Below, piece by piece: positions 1 through 7,831 of a DNA stretch of 64,000 bases; the first letter of the stretch is position 1; the number at the start of each line of letters is the position of its first letter. The notes under the pieces are model-generated. The model did not search any database and was not told the DNA's origin. It was given only the letters and a program-made list of their open reading frames with translations. Source of the stretch: Enterococcus saigonensis (lineage in GTDB: Bacteria; Bacillota; Bacilli; Lactobacillales; Enterococcaceae); NCBI RefSeq assembly GCF_011397115.1, contig NZ_AP022822.1:1099001-1163000 (forward strand), given 5' to 3'. Position numbers and translations under genes: made by a program.

Positions 1-362
1 TCGCAACTTCAGAAGAAAGTATTGATACGGGTGTCGAATTTTTGGCAAAAGCAATAAAAAAAGCTAAGGAAAAAAATTGTGATATTTGGACTGCTGTTCA
101 GGCGTATAACTTTGGCTTAGATTACATTAACTATGTTGCAAAAAATGGTGGTAAAAATACTTTGAAATTAGCTGAAAATTACTCGAAAAATATTTTGTCG
201 CCTATTTTAGGAAATGAAGAGAAAACAAAATATCGGTATTGGGGTTTTCAATCAATTTTTTATAATGGCGGATTTTTATATCATAATGGTGGCAATATGT
301 TTTATGCAGATGTGGTAAAAATGAATGAAAAGAAAATCAATTGGACAAACTTTTTATTTTAG
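1..362 (+). CDS. Lysozyme-like cell-wall hydrolase, C-terminal part (5' end outside window)
   Basis: The reading frame is open from base 3 to the stop at 360-362, so the gene continues upstream of the window. The TTG at 42 is an internal codon rather than a credible start. About 119 residues are visible. The stretch containing AVQAYNFGLDYINYV followed by a Gly-Gly-Lys turn matches the C-terminal half of the phage-T4-lysozyme-like domain (PF13702) of Gram-positive surface muramidases such as the N-terminal domain of CwlT. Such proteins cleave glycan strands outside the membrane. The catalytic Glu and any signal peptide would lie upstream and cannot be checked. The tail after the domain is short, with no visible wall-binding repeat. 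Confidence 0.7.
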   Translation, partial: ATSEESIDTGVEFLAKAIKKAKEKNCDIWTAVQAYNFGLDYINYVAKNGGKNTLKLAENYSKNILSPILGNEEKTKYRYWGFQSIFYNGGFLYHNGGNMFYADVVKMNEKKINWTNFLF

Positions 363-464
363 CTTGCATGCAAGTGCAAGTATGCTAAACTTTAAAAAGA
401 ATTTTCATTAATTCATTGGTGTAGTATTATATTTGATTTTATGTATGAGGAGTGTTTAGTTATA

Positions 465-1307
465 ATGGAAAAATCAATGTCAAAAGAGGCGAAAACAAAG
501 GATTGGTTGTTGCGTTTTGTTAAAGGGATGTTTATTGGTTCAGGTTTTATCTTACCTGGAGTTTCTGGGGGAGCATTAGCAGCAATTTTTGGCATTTATG
601 AACGAATTATTTCTTTTTTAGCCCATATTACCCGCAATTTTAAGGAAAATGTTCTATTTTTCATTCCTGTTGGTTTAGGCGGGATAACCGGGGTATTCTT
701 ACTATCTTTTGTGGTTAGTTTTTTATTAGGGACCTATGAAACTATCATTTTATGGTTTTTTGTAGGCTGTATTATTGGAACAGTACCCGCTTTATGGAAA
801 GAAGCAGGAAAAAAAGGACGAAGTACACGGGAAATCATTATTTTGACAGTTAGTTTTGTTTTAGGTTTTCTGTTTTTGTGGAAGGGATCTGGGTTGTTCT
901 CACATGTAGATCAAAACTTTTTTACTTGGATTATTGCTGGTGGTTTAATCGGGTTAGGGATGATTGTACCTGGTCTTAGTCCATCGAACTTTTTAGTTTA
1001 TATGGGAATGTATAAAGCTATGTCTGATGGAATTAAAGATTTGAATTTTAGTGTGATTATCCCTATTGGAATTGGTGGTATCATTACAGTCTTAGGATTA
1101 TCAAAAGTAATGGATTATATTTTTAGTAAAGCTTATCCACAATTATTTCATTTTATTTTAGGAATTGTTTTTGCATCAACTGTTATGATTATTCCAACAA
1201 ATTATAGTGGTTTTGGAATGGGCGGCTATTTAGGTTGTTTAGTCTTGTGTATTTTAGGTGTACTTTTGGGTGCTTGGATGAGTAAGTTGGAAGATCAATA
1301 CAAATAA
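465..1307 (+). CDS. popT: DUF368 family undecaprenyl-phosphate translocase (PopT type)
   Basis: An integral membrane protein of 280 residues with about eight hydrophobic segments. It carries the two-fold repeated signature of DUF368 (PF04018): GSGFILPGVSGGALA near residues 25-39 and GLGMIVPGLSPSNFL near 163-177. DUF368 members (PopT in Staphylococcus aureus, its Vibrio counterpart) were reported to recycle undecaprenyl phosphate across the membrane for wall synthesis. The start at 465 is preferred over the in-frame ATG at 441 because GAGGAG at 446-451 precedes it; an ATG at 477 is also possible. The gene stands alone, with an imperfect terminator downstream. Family assignment is firm; the transport role is by homology. 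Confidence 0.85.
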   Translation: MEKSMSKEAKTKDWLLRFVKGMFIGSGFILPGVSGGALAAIFGIYERIISFLAHITRNFKENVLFFIPVGLGGITGVFLLSFVVSFLLGTYETIILWFFVGCIIGTVPALWKEAGKKGRSTREIIILTVSFVLGFLFLWKGSGLFSHVDQNFFTWIIAGGLIGLGMIVPGLSPSNFLVYMGMYKAMSDGIKDLNFSVIIPIGIGGIITVLGLSKVMDYIFSKAYPQLFHFILGIVFASTVMIIPTNYSGFGMGGYLGCLVLCILGVLLGAWMSKLEDQYK

Positions 1308-1333
1308 AAGTAATTTTTAGCAGTTAAATATAT

Positions 1334-1374
1334 AAAGAAGACAGTGGTTTTAAATGTCAACTATTTCTTTTTTT
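1334..1374 (+). terminator. Probable terminator after popT
   Basis: AAAGAA at 1334-1339 pairs with TTCTTT at 1365-1370, and GTGGTT pairs with AACTAT through two G-U pairs, leaving a small bulge. A T run ends at 1374. The stem is imperfect, so termination may be partial. Confidence 0.45.
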
Positions 1375-1401
1375 CAATAACATCTCTTTGGTACGTAATA
1401 C

Positions 1402-1429
1402 TTGAAAAACAATGGGAATGTGTTAGAAT
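1402..1429 (+). promoter_or_regulatory. Promoter of dnaG-rpoD
   Basis: TTGAAA at 1402-1407 and TAGAAT at 1424-1429 are separated by 16 bp, with an extended -10 TGT at 1421-1423. This is the best sigma-A-type promoter ahead of dnaG and implies a leader of about 100 nt. Confidence 0.6.
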
Positions 1430-1458
1430 ATAGTTTGTATTATTGGGTCTTTTTTGAA

Positions 1459-1490
1459 GTCGCGCTGATTTTTAATTAGTGCGATTTTTT
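1459..1490 (+). terminator. Hairpin with T run inside the dnaG leader (possible attenuator)
   Basis: TCGCGCT and AGTGCGA form a 7-bp stem with one G-U pair around an 11-nt loop, directly followed by six T. It lies between the predicted dnaG promoter and the dnaG ribosome-binding site, so it would act on the dnaG-rpoD transcript rather than on popT. Confidence 0.5.
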
Positions 1491-1535
1491 ACCGATAACA
1501 ATTAATTAATAATTTGCAGGCTGGAGGTGAGTGGG

Positions 1536-3404
1536 TTGGCAAGAATACCTCAGAATGTAATTGACGACATCCGCGAAAAAAGCAATATCGTCGAAGTCAT
1601 TGGGCAATACGTTCAGCTAAAAAAAGCCGGCAAAAATTATGTAGGTTTGTGTCCTTTTCATGAGGAGAAAACACCTTCTTTTTCTGTTGCAGAAGACAAA
1701 CAAATTTTTCATTGTTTTGGTTGTGGGCGCGGTGGCAATGTTTTTGGCTTTGTGGAAGAGTTGGAAGGATTGACTTTTCCAGAAGCAGTTGCGAAGGTGG
1801 CTGAAATTGAGCAAATTCCTTTTGCAGAAGCATACAAAGTGAATACTGAATCACACGCCATCAATTCATCGCAACAAGGATTAATAAGGCTCCATGAGAA
1901 AGCAAAAGAAGTGTATCATCATATGTTGGTGAATACTGCTGTCGGACAACCTGCGTTGGATTATTTATTGAGCCGAGGCTTAACTGAAGAGTTGATTGAA
2001 GAGTTTGAAATTGGCTTTGCACCTAATGAAAGGCAATTTTTACGACAAGTATTTGCGAATGAAAAAGTTGAAATGTCACTTTTGTCGCAATCGGGACTAT
2101 TTGTTGAAAGAGAAAACGGTGAGTTAGTTGATCGTTTTTATCAGCGGATTATGTTTCCGATTCAAGATGCCAAAGGCCGGACAATTGGTTTTTCAGGAAG
2201 AATCTTAATAACTACCGACTTTCCTGGAGAAAATCAGCCAAAATACTTGAACTCACCGGAAACTGAATTATTTAATAAACGACAAGTCCTGTTTAACTTT
2301 GATAAAGCCAGACCGACTATTCGTAAAGAAAATACGGTGTTTTTATTTGAAGGTTTTATGGATGTTATTGCTGCATGGCAAGCCGGCGTTAAGAACGGAA
2401 TTGCCAGTATGGGAACGAGTTTAACCAGTCAACAAATTAGTGCGATTGAACGTATCGCTGGTGAAATTGTTATTAGTTATGACGGTGATAAAGCTGGTTT
2501 GGCTGCTACTGATCGTGCTATTGGTTTATTAGATGAACACAGTAATTTGGACTTAGCAATCTTGCAGTTGCCAGAAAAACTTGATCCTGATGATTATGTT
2601 AGAAAATATGGGAATGCAGCTTTTTATGAGTTGGCTTATCATGGCCGTGAAACGGTTTTTGGGTTTAAAATGGCTTACTTGCGTCAAAACCGTAATTTAA
2701 GTAATGAAATGGAGCAACTAGATTACGTTACAGCGCTTTTACAAGAATTAGTGAAAGTTGATTCACTGTTGGCACAAGATCGCTATTTAACTCAAATTGC
2801 AACGGAATTTCATTTAAGTCGCGAAACATTACAACAACAATTAAATGAATTTAAACAAAGACAGCGTCAAGAAGAAACGAAATCAGGAAAACAAACAACG
2901 AAGGATCATCGTCAACTTCCACAGTTTAGTAGCCACGAGTCACAAAATACTGGTACGCAGCAGCCGCCTAAACGGGTGATAACACAAGTAGAACGTGGAG
3001 AACAATTAATTTTGTATCGACTTTTTAATGATAGTTCGTTACTTGCACGTTTCCAACAAAATGAATTAGTTTTTATTCATGATGAGTATCAAACAATTTA
3101 TTTTATGTTTGAAAATTTTCTAGAGAGTTTTGGTCGTTTTTCATTACCAGATTTTCTTGATTACCTGACGGAACCGTCAATAAAAAATAAAGTGATTGAA
3201 ATTGCTTACCTCACTGTGCCGGAAGATTCTTCTGAAGAGGAAATAAAAAGCATCTTGCGTTTATTCCAAAAGGCGCGTATTGCTGAAAAAATTAAACAAA
3301 AGAAATTTCTGCAGCAAGAAGCAAGTCAATTGGGCAATATGCAACAGGCATTAGAGTTGGCAGTTGAAATAATAGATTTAACGAAGCAATTGCAGCAAGC
3401 TTAA
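1536..3404 (+). CDS. dnaG: DNA primase DnaG
   Basis: Synthesises RNA primers at the replication fork together with DnaB helicase. The 622-residue protein begins with the CHC2 zinc ribbon (C39, H42, C60, C63), followed by the primase core and the Toprim domain (FEGFMD, then ISYDGDKAG, about residues 265-340) with its metal-binding acidic residues, then a helicase-binding C-terminal domain. The TTG start at 1536 is chosen because GGAGG at 1523-1527 sits 8 nt before it; the in-frame GTG at 1527 overlaps that Shine-Dalgarno sequence. rpoD follows 24 nt downstream, the conserved macromolecular-synthesis arrangement. A Gln-rich linker near residues 440-490 is the only low-complexity part. Confidence 0.97.
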   Translation: MARIPQNVIDDIREKSNIVEVIGQYVQLKKAGKNYVGLCPFHEEKTPSFSVAEDKQIFHCFGCGRGGNVFGFVEELEGLTFPEAVAKVAEIEQIPFAEAYKVNTESHAINSSQQGLIRLHEKAKEVYHHMLVNTAVGQPALDYLLSRGLTEELIEEFEIGFAPNERQFLRQVFANEKVEMSLLSQSGLFVERENGELVDRFYQRIMFPIQDAKGRTIGFSGRILITTDFPGENQPKYLNSPETELFNKRQVLFNFDKARPTIRKENTVFLFEGFMDVIAAWQAGVKNGIASMGTSLTSQQISAIERIAGEIVISYDGDKAGLAATDRAIGLLDEHSNLDLAILQLPEKLDPDDYVRKYGNAAFYELAYHGRETVFGFKMAYLRQNRNLSNEMEQLDYVTALLQELVKVDSLLAQDRYLTQIATEFHLSRETLQQQLNEFKQRQRQEETKSGKQTTKDHRQLPQFSSHESQNTGTQQPPKRVITQVERGEQLILYRLFNDSSLLARFQQNELVFIHDEYQTIYFMFENFLESFGRFSLPDFLDYLTEPSIKNKVIEIAYLTVPEDSSEEEIKSILRLFQKARIAEKIKQKKFLQQEASQLGNMQQALELAVEIIDLTKQLQQA

Positions 3405-3428
3405 CTACACAAAGGGGGCCTTCTTTTC

Positions 3429-4535
3429 ATGGCAAAAGAACAAAACACAGAATATGATAAAGTAGTAAATGCTTTTATCAAGGAAAATAAACCCAATGGC
3501 CAAGTCGTATACGACGAGTTGTCCAATAAATTGGCCACACCTTTTTCATTAGATGCAGACGCAATGGACAAATTAATCCAAAAAGTTGAAGATGCTGGTA
3601 TTAGTGTTGTCGATGAAAATGGAGAACCGTCTGTTCACAGCTTAAAGAGCAATGAAAAGAAAGCCGAAGCAGCCAAACAAGAAGACTTATCCGCACCAAC
3701 AGGCGTTAAAATTAACGATCCAGTGCGCATGTATTTGAAAGAAATTGGTCGGGTACCACTGCTAACCGCTGAAGAAGAGGTTGATTTAGCTTTAAAAATT
3801 GAAGAAGGCGATCAAGAAGCAAAGCAACGTTTGGCTGAAGCAAACTTACGGCTGGTTGTTTCGATTGCTAAACGTTATGTCGGACGTGGCATGCAATTTT
3901 TGGATTTAATCCAAGAAGGCAATATGGGCTTAATGAAAGCCGTTGAAAAATTTGATTACCGAAAAGGATTTAAGTTTTCAACGTATGCTACTTGGTGGAT
4001 TCGTCAAGCTATTACACGCGCTATTGCGGACCAAGCTCGGACTATTCGTATCCCGGTTCACATGGTGGAAACAATCAATAAATTGATCCGAATTCAACGA
4101 CAATTACTTCAAGACTTAGGGCGGGAACCAACGCCAGAAGAAATCGGAGCGGAAATGGATTTACCAACTGAAAAAGTTCGTGAAATTTTAAAAATTGCGC
4201 AAGAACCAGTTTCGTTGGAAACGCCAATTGGTGAAGAGGATGATTCCCATTTGGGTGATTTCATCGAAGACCAAGAAGCAACGAGCCCTGCTGAACATGC
4301 AGCTTATGAACTATTAAAAGAACAATTAGAAGATGTTTTAGATACTTTAACAGACCGAGAGGAAAACGTCTTACGTCTCCGGTTTGGGCTTGATGACGGA
4401 CGTACTAGAACTCTTGAAGAAGTCGGAAAAGTTTTTGGTGTTACAAGAGAACGAATTCGCCAAATTGAAGCAAAAGCATTACGGAAATTGCGCCATCCAT
4501 CTCGTTCTAAACAATTGAAGGATTTCTTAGAATAA
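3429..4535 (+). CDS. rpoD: Principal RNA polymerase sigma factor RpoD (SigA)
   Basis: The primary vegetative sigma factor, 368 residues, recognising TTGACA/TATAAT promoters such as those listed in this window. Region 1.1 is followed by region 1.2 (DPVRMYLKEIGRVPLLT), the near-invariant region 2 (NLRLVVSIAKRYVGRGMQF through STYATWWIRQAITRAIADQ), region 3, and the region 4 helix-turn-helix (TLEEVGKVFGVTRERIRQIE). The length is typical of Firmicutes SigA. It is co-transcribed with dnaG after a GGGGG-type ribosome-binding site and is closed by a strong terminator. Confidence 0.98.
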   Translation: MAKEQNTEYDKVVNAFIKENKPNGQVVYDELSNKLATPFSLDADAMDKLIQKVEDAGISVVDENGEPSVHSLKSNEKKAEAAKQEDLSAPTGVKINDPVRMYLKEIGRVPLLTAEEEVDLALKIEEGDQEAKQRLAEANLRLVVSIAKRYVGRGMQFLDLIQEGNMGLMKAVEKFDYRKGFKFSTYATWWIRQAITRAIADQARTIRIPVHMVETINKLIRIQRQLLQDLGREPTPEEIGAEMDLPTEKVREILKIAQEPVSLETPIGEEDDSHLGDFIEDQEATSPAEHAAYELLKEQLEDVLDTLTDREENVLRLRFGLDDGRTRTLEEVGKVFGVTRERIRQIEAKALRKLRHPSRSKQLKDFLE

Positions 4536-4540
4536 ACAAG

Positions 4541-4577
4541 AACTGTTGTGCTGTAAAGTTGGCACAACAGTTTTTTA
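4541..4577 (+). terminator. Terminator of the dnaG-rpoD operon
   Basis: Perfect 11-bp inverted repeat (AACTGTTGTGC at 4541-4551 with GCACAACAGTT at 4562-4572), 10-nt loop and a T run. Confidence 0.9.
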
Positions 4578-4637
4578 TTTAAGTTTTATGCTTTTGCAAG
4601 TGTTTTATAACTGTAATTTTCTTAATAAAATCCTAAC

Positions 4638-4666
4638 TTCCTATCCTAAGCTGAAACGTTTATAAT
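4638..4666 (+). promoter_or_regulatory. Probable promoter of the mapZ-like gene
   Basis: A consensus TATAAT lies at 4661-4666, 17 bp after a weak -35 (TTCCTA). No better candidate exists in the gap after the rpoD terminator. Confidence 0.4.
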
Positions 4667-4743
4667 GGACTAGATAGTCTGGTAGTTTTTTAGCCGGCTA
4701 ATGTGAAATCAAAGTTTTATGCAGAAAGGAAGCAAGGAAAACA

Positions 4744-6678
4744 GTGATTAACAAATGTCCCCACTGTGGGTTTGAACCTCTTGACGGTAAAATGGTTTGT
4801 CCGCGTTGTGGTGAAGAAATAAAAGAAAATATTGCCGGGAAACTTGCAACAATAAAAGAAAATAACCGCGAAAATAACGATTCCGTTAAATGGTCGGATT
4901 TTAAGGATGTCTCAATTGGTTCTGTGATAGAGGAGTCTTTAAATGAAGCAACTAAAGAAGATGAATTGGCTGATGTGAATCCTATTTTAGCTGATTATAT
5001 TAAAAAACATAAAGATGACTACGAAGAAGCCGAACCAACTCCAACTTCACAAGAAAATAAAACGGAAGTTGAAGATGATGAAAAGAGTATTTCCGATAAC
5101 GCTGAAATGAAAGAGGAATTGACTGACTCTCAGTTGAAGAATAAAAAAATTGATGAAAGAAAAAATGATCATTCAACAAATTTAGCAGATACTGCGCATG
5201 AGAAAAATTTAGCAGAGATTAAAGATGAAACAAAAGAAGAAATCGAAGTTGCAAAGGAAACAACAGAGTTAGAGGAAACAACTACTTTAGAAACGAAAAC
5301 AATAGTTGATGATAAAGAAATAAAAGCTACGAAAAGTAAAGAAAAAGAAGTCCAAACTGAGCACACGACACCAAAAGCACCTATGTTAGAACAATTAAAA
5401 GTTGATCAGCATAAAACAGACGACACACACCTACAATCTGAGGCAAGTATTATATCCGAGTCAGCTGAAAATGATGGGGTAGATAGTGTAGCAACTACAG
5501 ATATGAGTAATAGTAATACATCAATGCCTAAAACTCCGAAAAAGAAATGGCCTTACATTCTTTTGGCAGCAGCACTTGTTTTAGGGGGGACGGGTTATGG
5601 TTATTATGTTTATGATCAAAATGTAAAAGCAGCTGCTCAAGAAGCACAACAAAAAATTGAAAAACAAGAAGCAACAATACAAGACAAGTTGGCTGACTTT
5701 TATGCTGATGAGCAGCATCAATTTGTTAAAACAGATAAAACACGTTTTGAATTAGATGATTTAGCGACACAAGTTAAAGACTTGGCAAAGAAAGCTACTA
5801 ATAAAGAAACAAAAGATCAGGCCCATAACTTGACCCTTGAAATAGCAAATATAAAAGAAAAAATTACTATTGTTACGAGTGTGAATAATTTGTTTGAAAG
5901 TCCAATTATAAATGGTACTGAGGTGAAAAACGATGTCGCAATCAAAGGCGATGCACCTAATGTTGAACCACTATCCTCAGGCGATGAATTTGCAAAAACA
6001 ATCAATGGTGTTATTAGTGATGCAAAGTCGCAATTCAACGATTTGACATACGCCAAACAAGCAGTAGCCGTTCTTTATACGGATGATAAGGTTAAAGAAA
6101 ATGCGAGTCGCACGCACTATCAAACAGCCCAAAAAGCGGTAGAAAAATTAGTTAACGGTAACCAAAAGAAAGCTTTAGCAGAAAACTTAAAAAAAGTTGA
6201 CGCTGCATTAAGTAAACAAGAAGACGCAGCTGCTAAGAAAAAACAAGAGCAAGAAGCGGCAGCTAGTGCCGCAAATCAAGCACAAAATGCTACGAGTCAG
6301 CAAAATTCCCAGAAAAATAGTACTTTACCTGCGGAAGCTTCTCCTAATATGCATCCCAATACGGAGAATGCGCCGATTATGGCTACGAATCCAAGCGCAG
6401 TAGCAGATAGTGCGAACCCTGCTTGGACATGGAATTCTGGTATCCAAGAAAAAGTTATCCAAACCTGTATCGAACGGGGGTATATTGTGCCTGGTGGTTA
6501 CTACTTAGAGCCTGTTACGATTGAAAATGGTGAGGGGTATTATAACTTGTTTGCCACTACTACCCAATCTTCTTTACTAAAAGGAATTTCAGCTAAAGCT
6601 TTACCATATTATATTGTTACAATTAATTGTAAAACCGGTTATTTCCGTGGTAACGGAAACGATCATACGATTAGATAA
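4744..6678 (+). CDS. mapZ: MapZ-like division-site protein with N-terminal zinc ribbon
   Basis: A 644-residue bitopic membrane protein. Residues 5-22 hold two CxxC pairs (C5, C8, C19, C22), a zinc ribbon. Residues about 30-260 are acidic, Glu/Lys-rich and low-complexity. A single transmembrane segment (about 267-289) is followed by an extracellular helical part with FYADEQHQF like the first MapZ extracellular domain, an Ala/Gln/Ser-rich linker, and a compact C-terminal domain (about 556-644) with GYYNLF and YIVTINCKTGYFRGNG, as in streptococcal MapZ. MapZ marks the future division site and guides FtsZ. The GTG start at 4744 follows AAAGGAAG at 4725-4732. Streptococcal MapZ as I recall it lacks the zinc ribbon. 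The C-terminal match is the strongest evidence; the exact role here is inferred. Confidence 0.75.
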   Translation: MINKCPHCGFEPLDGKMVCPRCGEEIKENIAGKLATIKENNRENNDSVKWSDFKDVSIGSVIEESLNEATKEDELADVNPILADYIKKHKDDYEEAEPTPTSQENKTEVEDDEKSISDNAEMKEELTDSQLKNKKIDERKNDHSTNLADTAHEKNLAEIKDETKEEIEVAKETTELEETTTLETKTIVDDKEIKATKSKEKEVQTEHTTPKAPMLEQLKVDQHKTDDTHLQSEASIISESAENDGVDSVATTDMSNSNTSMPKTPKKKWPYILLAAALVLGGTGYGYYVYDQNVKAAAQEAQQKIEKQEATIQDKLADFYADEQHQFVKTDKTRFELDDLATQVKDLAKKATNKETKDQAHNLTLEIANIKEKITIVTSVNNLFESPIINGTEVKNDVAIKGDAPNVEPLSSGDEFAKTINGVISDAKSQFNDLTYAKQAVAVLYTDDKVKENASRTHYQTAQKAVEKLVNGNQKKALAENLKKVDAALSKQEDAAAKKKQEQEAAASAANQAQNATSQQNSQKNSTLPAEASPNMHPNTENAPIMATNPSAVADSANPAWTWNSGIQEKVIQTCIERGYIVPGGYYLEPVTIENGEGYYNLFATTTQSSLLKGISAKALPYYIVTINCKTGYFRGNGNDHTIR

Positions 6679-6697
6679 TAAAAGAACGAATTTTATT

Positions 6698-6712
6698 TAT
6701 TTTCTGATAATT
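6698..6712 (+). promoter_or_regulatory. CodY-like box upstream of azlCD
   Basis: This 15-mer matches 13 of 15 positions of the CodY consensus AATTTTCWGAAAATT and ends 2 bp before the predicted azlC -35. The ilv operon at 26 kb carries the same arrangement. Confidence 0.5.
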
Positions 6713-6714
6713 GC

Positions 6715-6743
6715 TTGTCTTGCCCTCTTTTTTTCGTTATGAT
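6715..6743 (+). promoter_or_regulatory. Promoter of azlCD
   Basis: TTGTCT at 6715-6720 and TATGAT at 6738-6743 with a 17-bp spacer. Transcription would begin near 6750, inside the long inverted repeat at 6722-6768. Confidence 0.6.
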
Positions 6744-6768
6744 TAAAAGCAAACGAAAAGAAGGGGGC
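6722..6768 (+). terminator. 17-bp hairpin between mapZ and azlC that includes the azlC ribosome-binding site
   Basis: Arms 6722-6738 and 6752-6768 pair over 17 bp, with two G-U pairs and no mismatch, around a 13-nt loop. ATTTTTT then leads into the azlC start codon at 6776. It would terminate transcripts from mapZ and hide the AAGGGGG Shine-Dalgarno sequence of azlC in read-through RNA, whereas RNA from the azlC promoter would lack the 5' arm. Confidence 0.7.
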
Positions 6769-6775
6769 ATTTTTT

Positions 6776-7483
6776 ATGGAAGAAGTTCAGCGCTATGATA
6801 GCTTTTCAGATGGTGTAAAAGCCTGTGTGCCCACAATGTTAGGTTACATGGGGATAGGCTTTGCTGCAGGTGTAGTTGAAAAAGGAGTGGGGCTTTCTCT
6901 TTTAGAAATTTTATTGTTATCGTTATTTGTTTATGCCGGTAGCGGTCAATTTATTATTTGTGGTTTGTTGGCAATTCACGCACCAATTTCAACAATCATT
7001 TTAACAGTTTTTTTAGTTAATTCCCGTCATTTTTTGATGAGCTTATCTGTAACTAGCTATTTTAAACCAAATTCAATTTTAAATAATATAGGTATTGGAT
7101 CACTTTTAACAGATGAATCTTATGGTGTTTTAGTAACTGCTCTACAAGAAAAAAGACCATTAACTGTAAAATGGATGCACGGACTAAATGTTGCTGCCTA
7201 TTTTACATGGGTTTTAGCCAACGTATGTGGGGGACTTTTAGGTCAATTTATTCCTGACCCTAATCGATTTGGCCTAGATTTTGCATTAACAGCGATGTTT
7301 TTAGGATTGTGTCTTTTTCAAATTGAATTGCCATTGAAAAAACGAACGCAGCAAACATTGCAAGTGGTGACTAGTGTGGTTATCGCTTTAATATTATTTA
7401 TGCGTTTTACTTCGGCAGAAATTGCGGTAATTGCGGCAACTTTAATTGGATGTTTAATAGGGACGGTGACGCATGATGCTTAG
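6776..7483 (+). CDS. azlC: Branched-chain amino acid exporter, large subunit AzlC
   Basis: A 235-residue polytopic membrane protein of the AzlC/YgaZ family. The N-terminal region with FSDGVKACVPTMLGYMGIGF and the following GSGQFIICGLL segment are characteristic. With AzlD it exports branched-chain amino acids (and azaleucine) across the cytoplasmic membrane. azlD begins 11 nt before its stop, indicating translational coupling. Expression is probably tied to CodY through the box before its promoter and is insulated from mapZ by the hairpin described separately. Confidence 0.9.
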   Translation: MEEVQRYDSFSDGVKACVPTMLGYMGIGFAAGVVEKGVGLSLLEILLLSLFVYAGSGQFIICGLLAIHAPISTIILTVFLVNSRHFLMSLSVTSYFKPNSILNNIGIGSLLTDESYGVLVTALQEKRPLTVKWMHGLNVAAYFTWVLANVCGGLLGQFIPDPNRFGLDFALTAMFLGLCLFQIELPLKKRTQQTLQVVTSVVIALILFMRFTSAEIAVIAATLIGCLIGTVTHDA

Positions 7484-7799
7484 CTGGAATATCCTGATTT
7501 TAATTTTAGGCTGTAGTATTGTCACTTGGATTCCAAGAGTTTTACCTTTTGCGTTTGCGCAAAAACTGAAATTCCCTCCTAAAGTGGAAATTTTCTTATC
7601 TTATTTGCCCCTGTGTATTTTATTTGCTCTTTTAATACAAAGTTTGTTGAATTTCAAGGTAGGCAATTGGCCAAGCATTAAAGGACCAGAAGTACTTGCC
7701 AGTATCCCTGCTTTAATGGTAGGTTACTATACGAAGGACTTAATGAAAATTGTGATTGTCGGTATTGTAGCAATTGCTGTAATCCGGCTAGTCATCTAG
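7473..7799 (+). CDS. azlD: Branched-chain amino acid exporter, small subunit AzlD
   Basis: A 108-residue membrane protein with three to four hydrophobic segments, the partner of AzlC (PF05437 family). The segment TWIPRVLPF near the N-terminus is a typical AzlD feature. It overlaps azlC by 11 nt, and the length is normal for the family. The only further gene on this transcript could be the S1 protein beginning 32 nt downstream. Confidence 0.88.
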   Translation: MMLSWNILILILGCSIVTWIPRVLPFAFAQKLKFPPKVEIFLSYLPLCILFALLIQSLLNFKVGNWPSIKGPEVLASIPALMVGYYTKDLMKIVIVGIVAIAVIRLVI

Positions 7800-7831
7800 T
7801 TAGGCGCATGTGCGCAACAAGGAGAAAAAAT

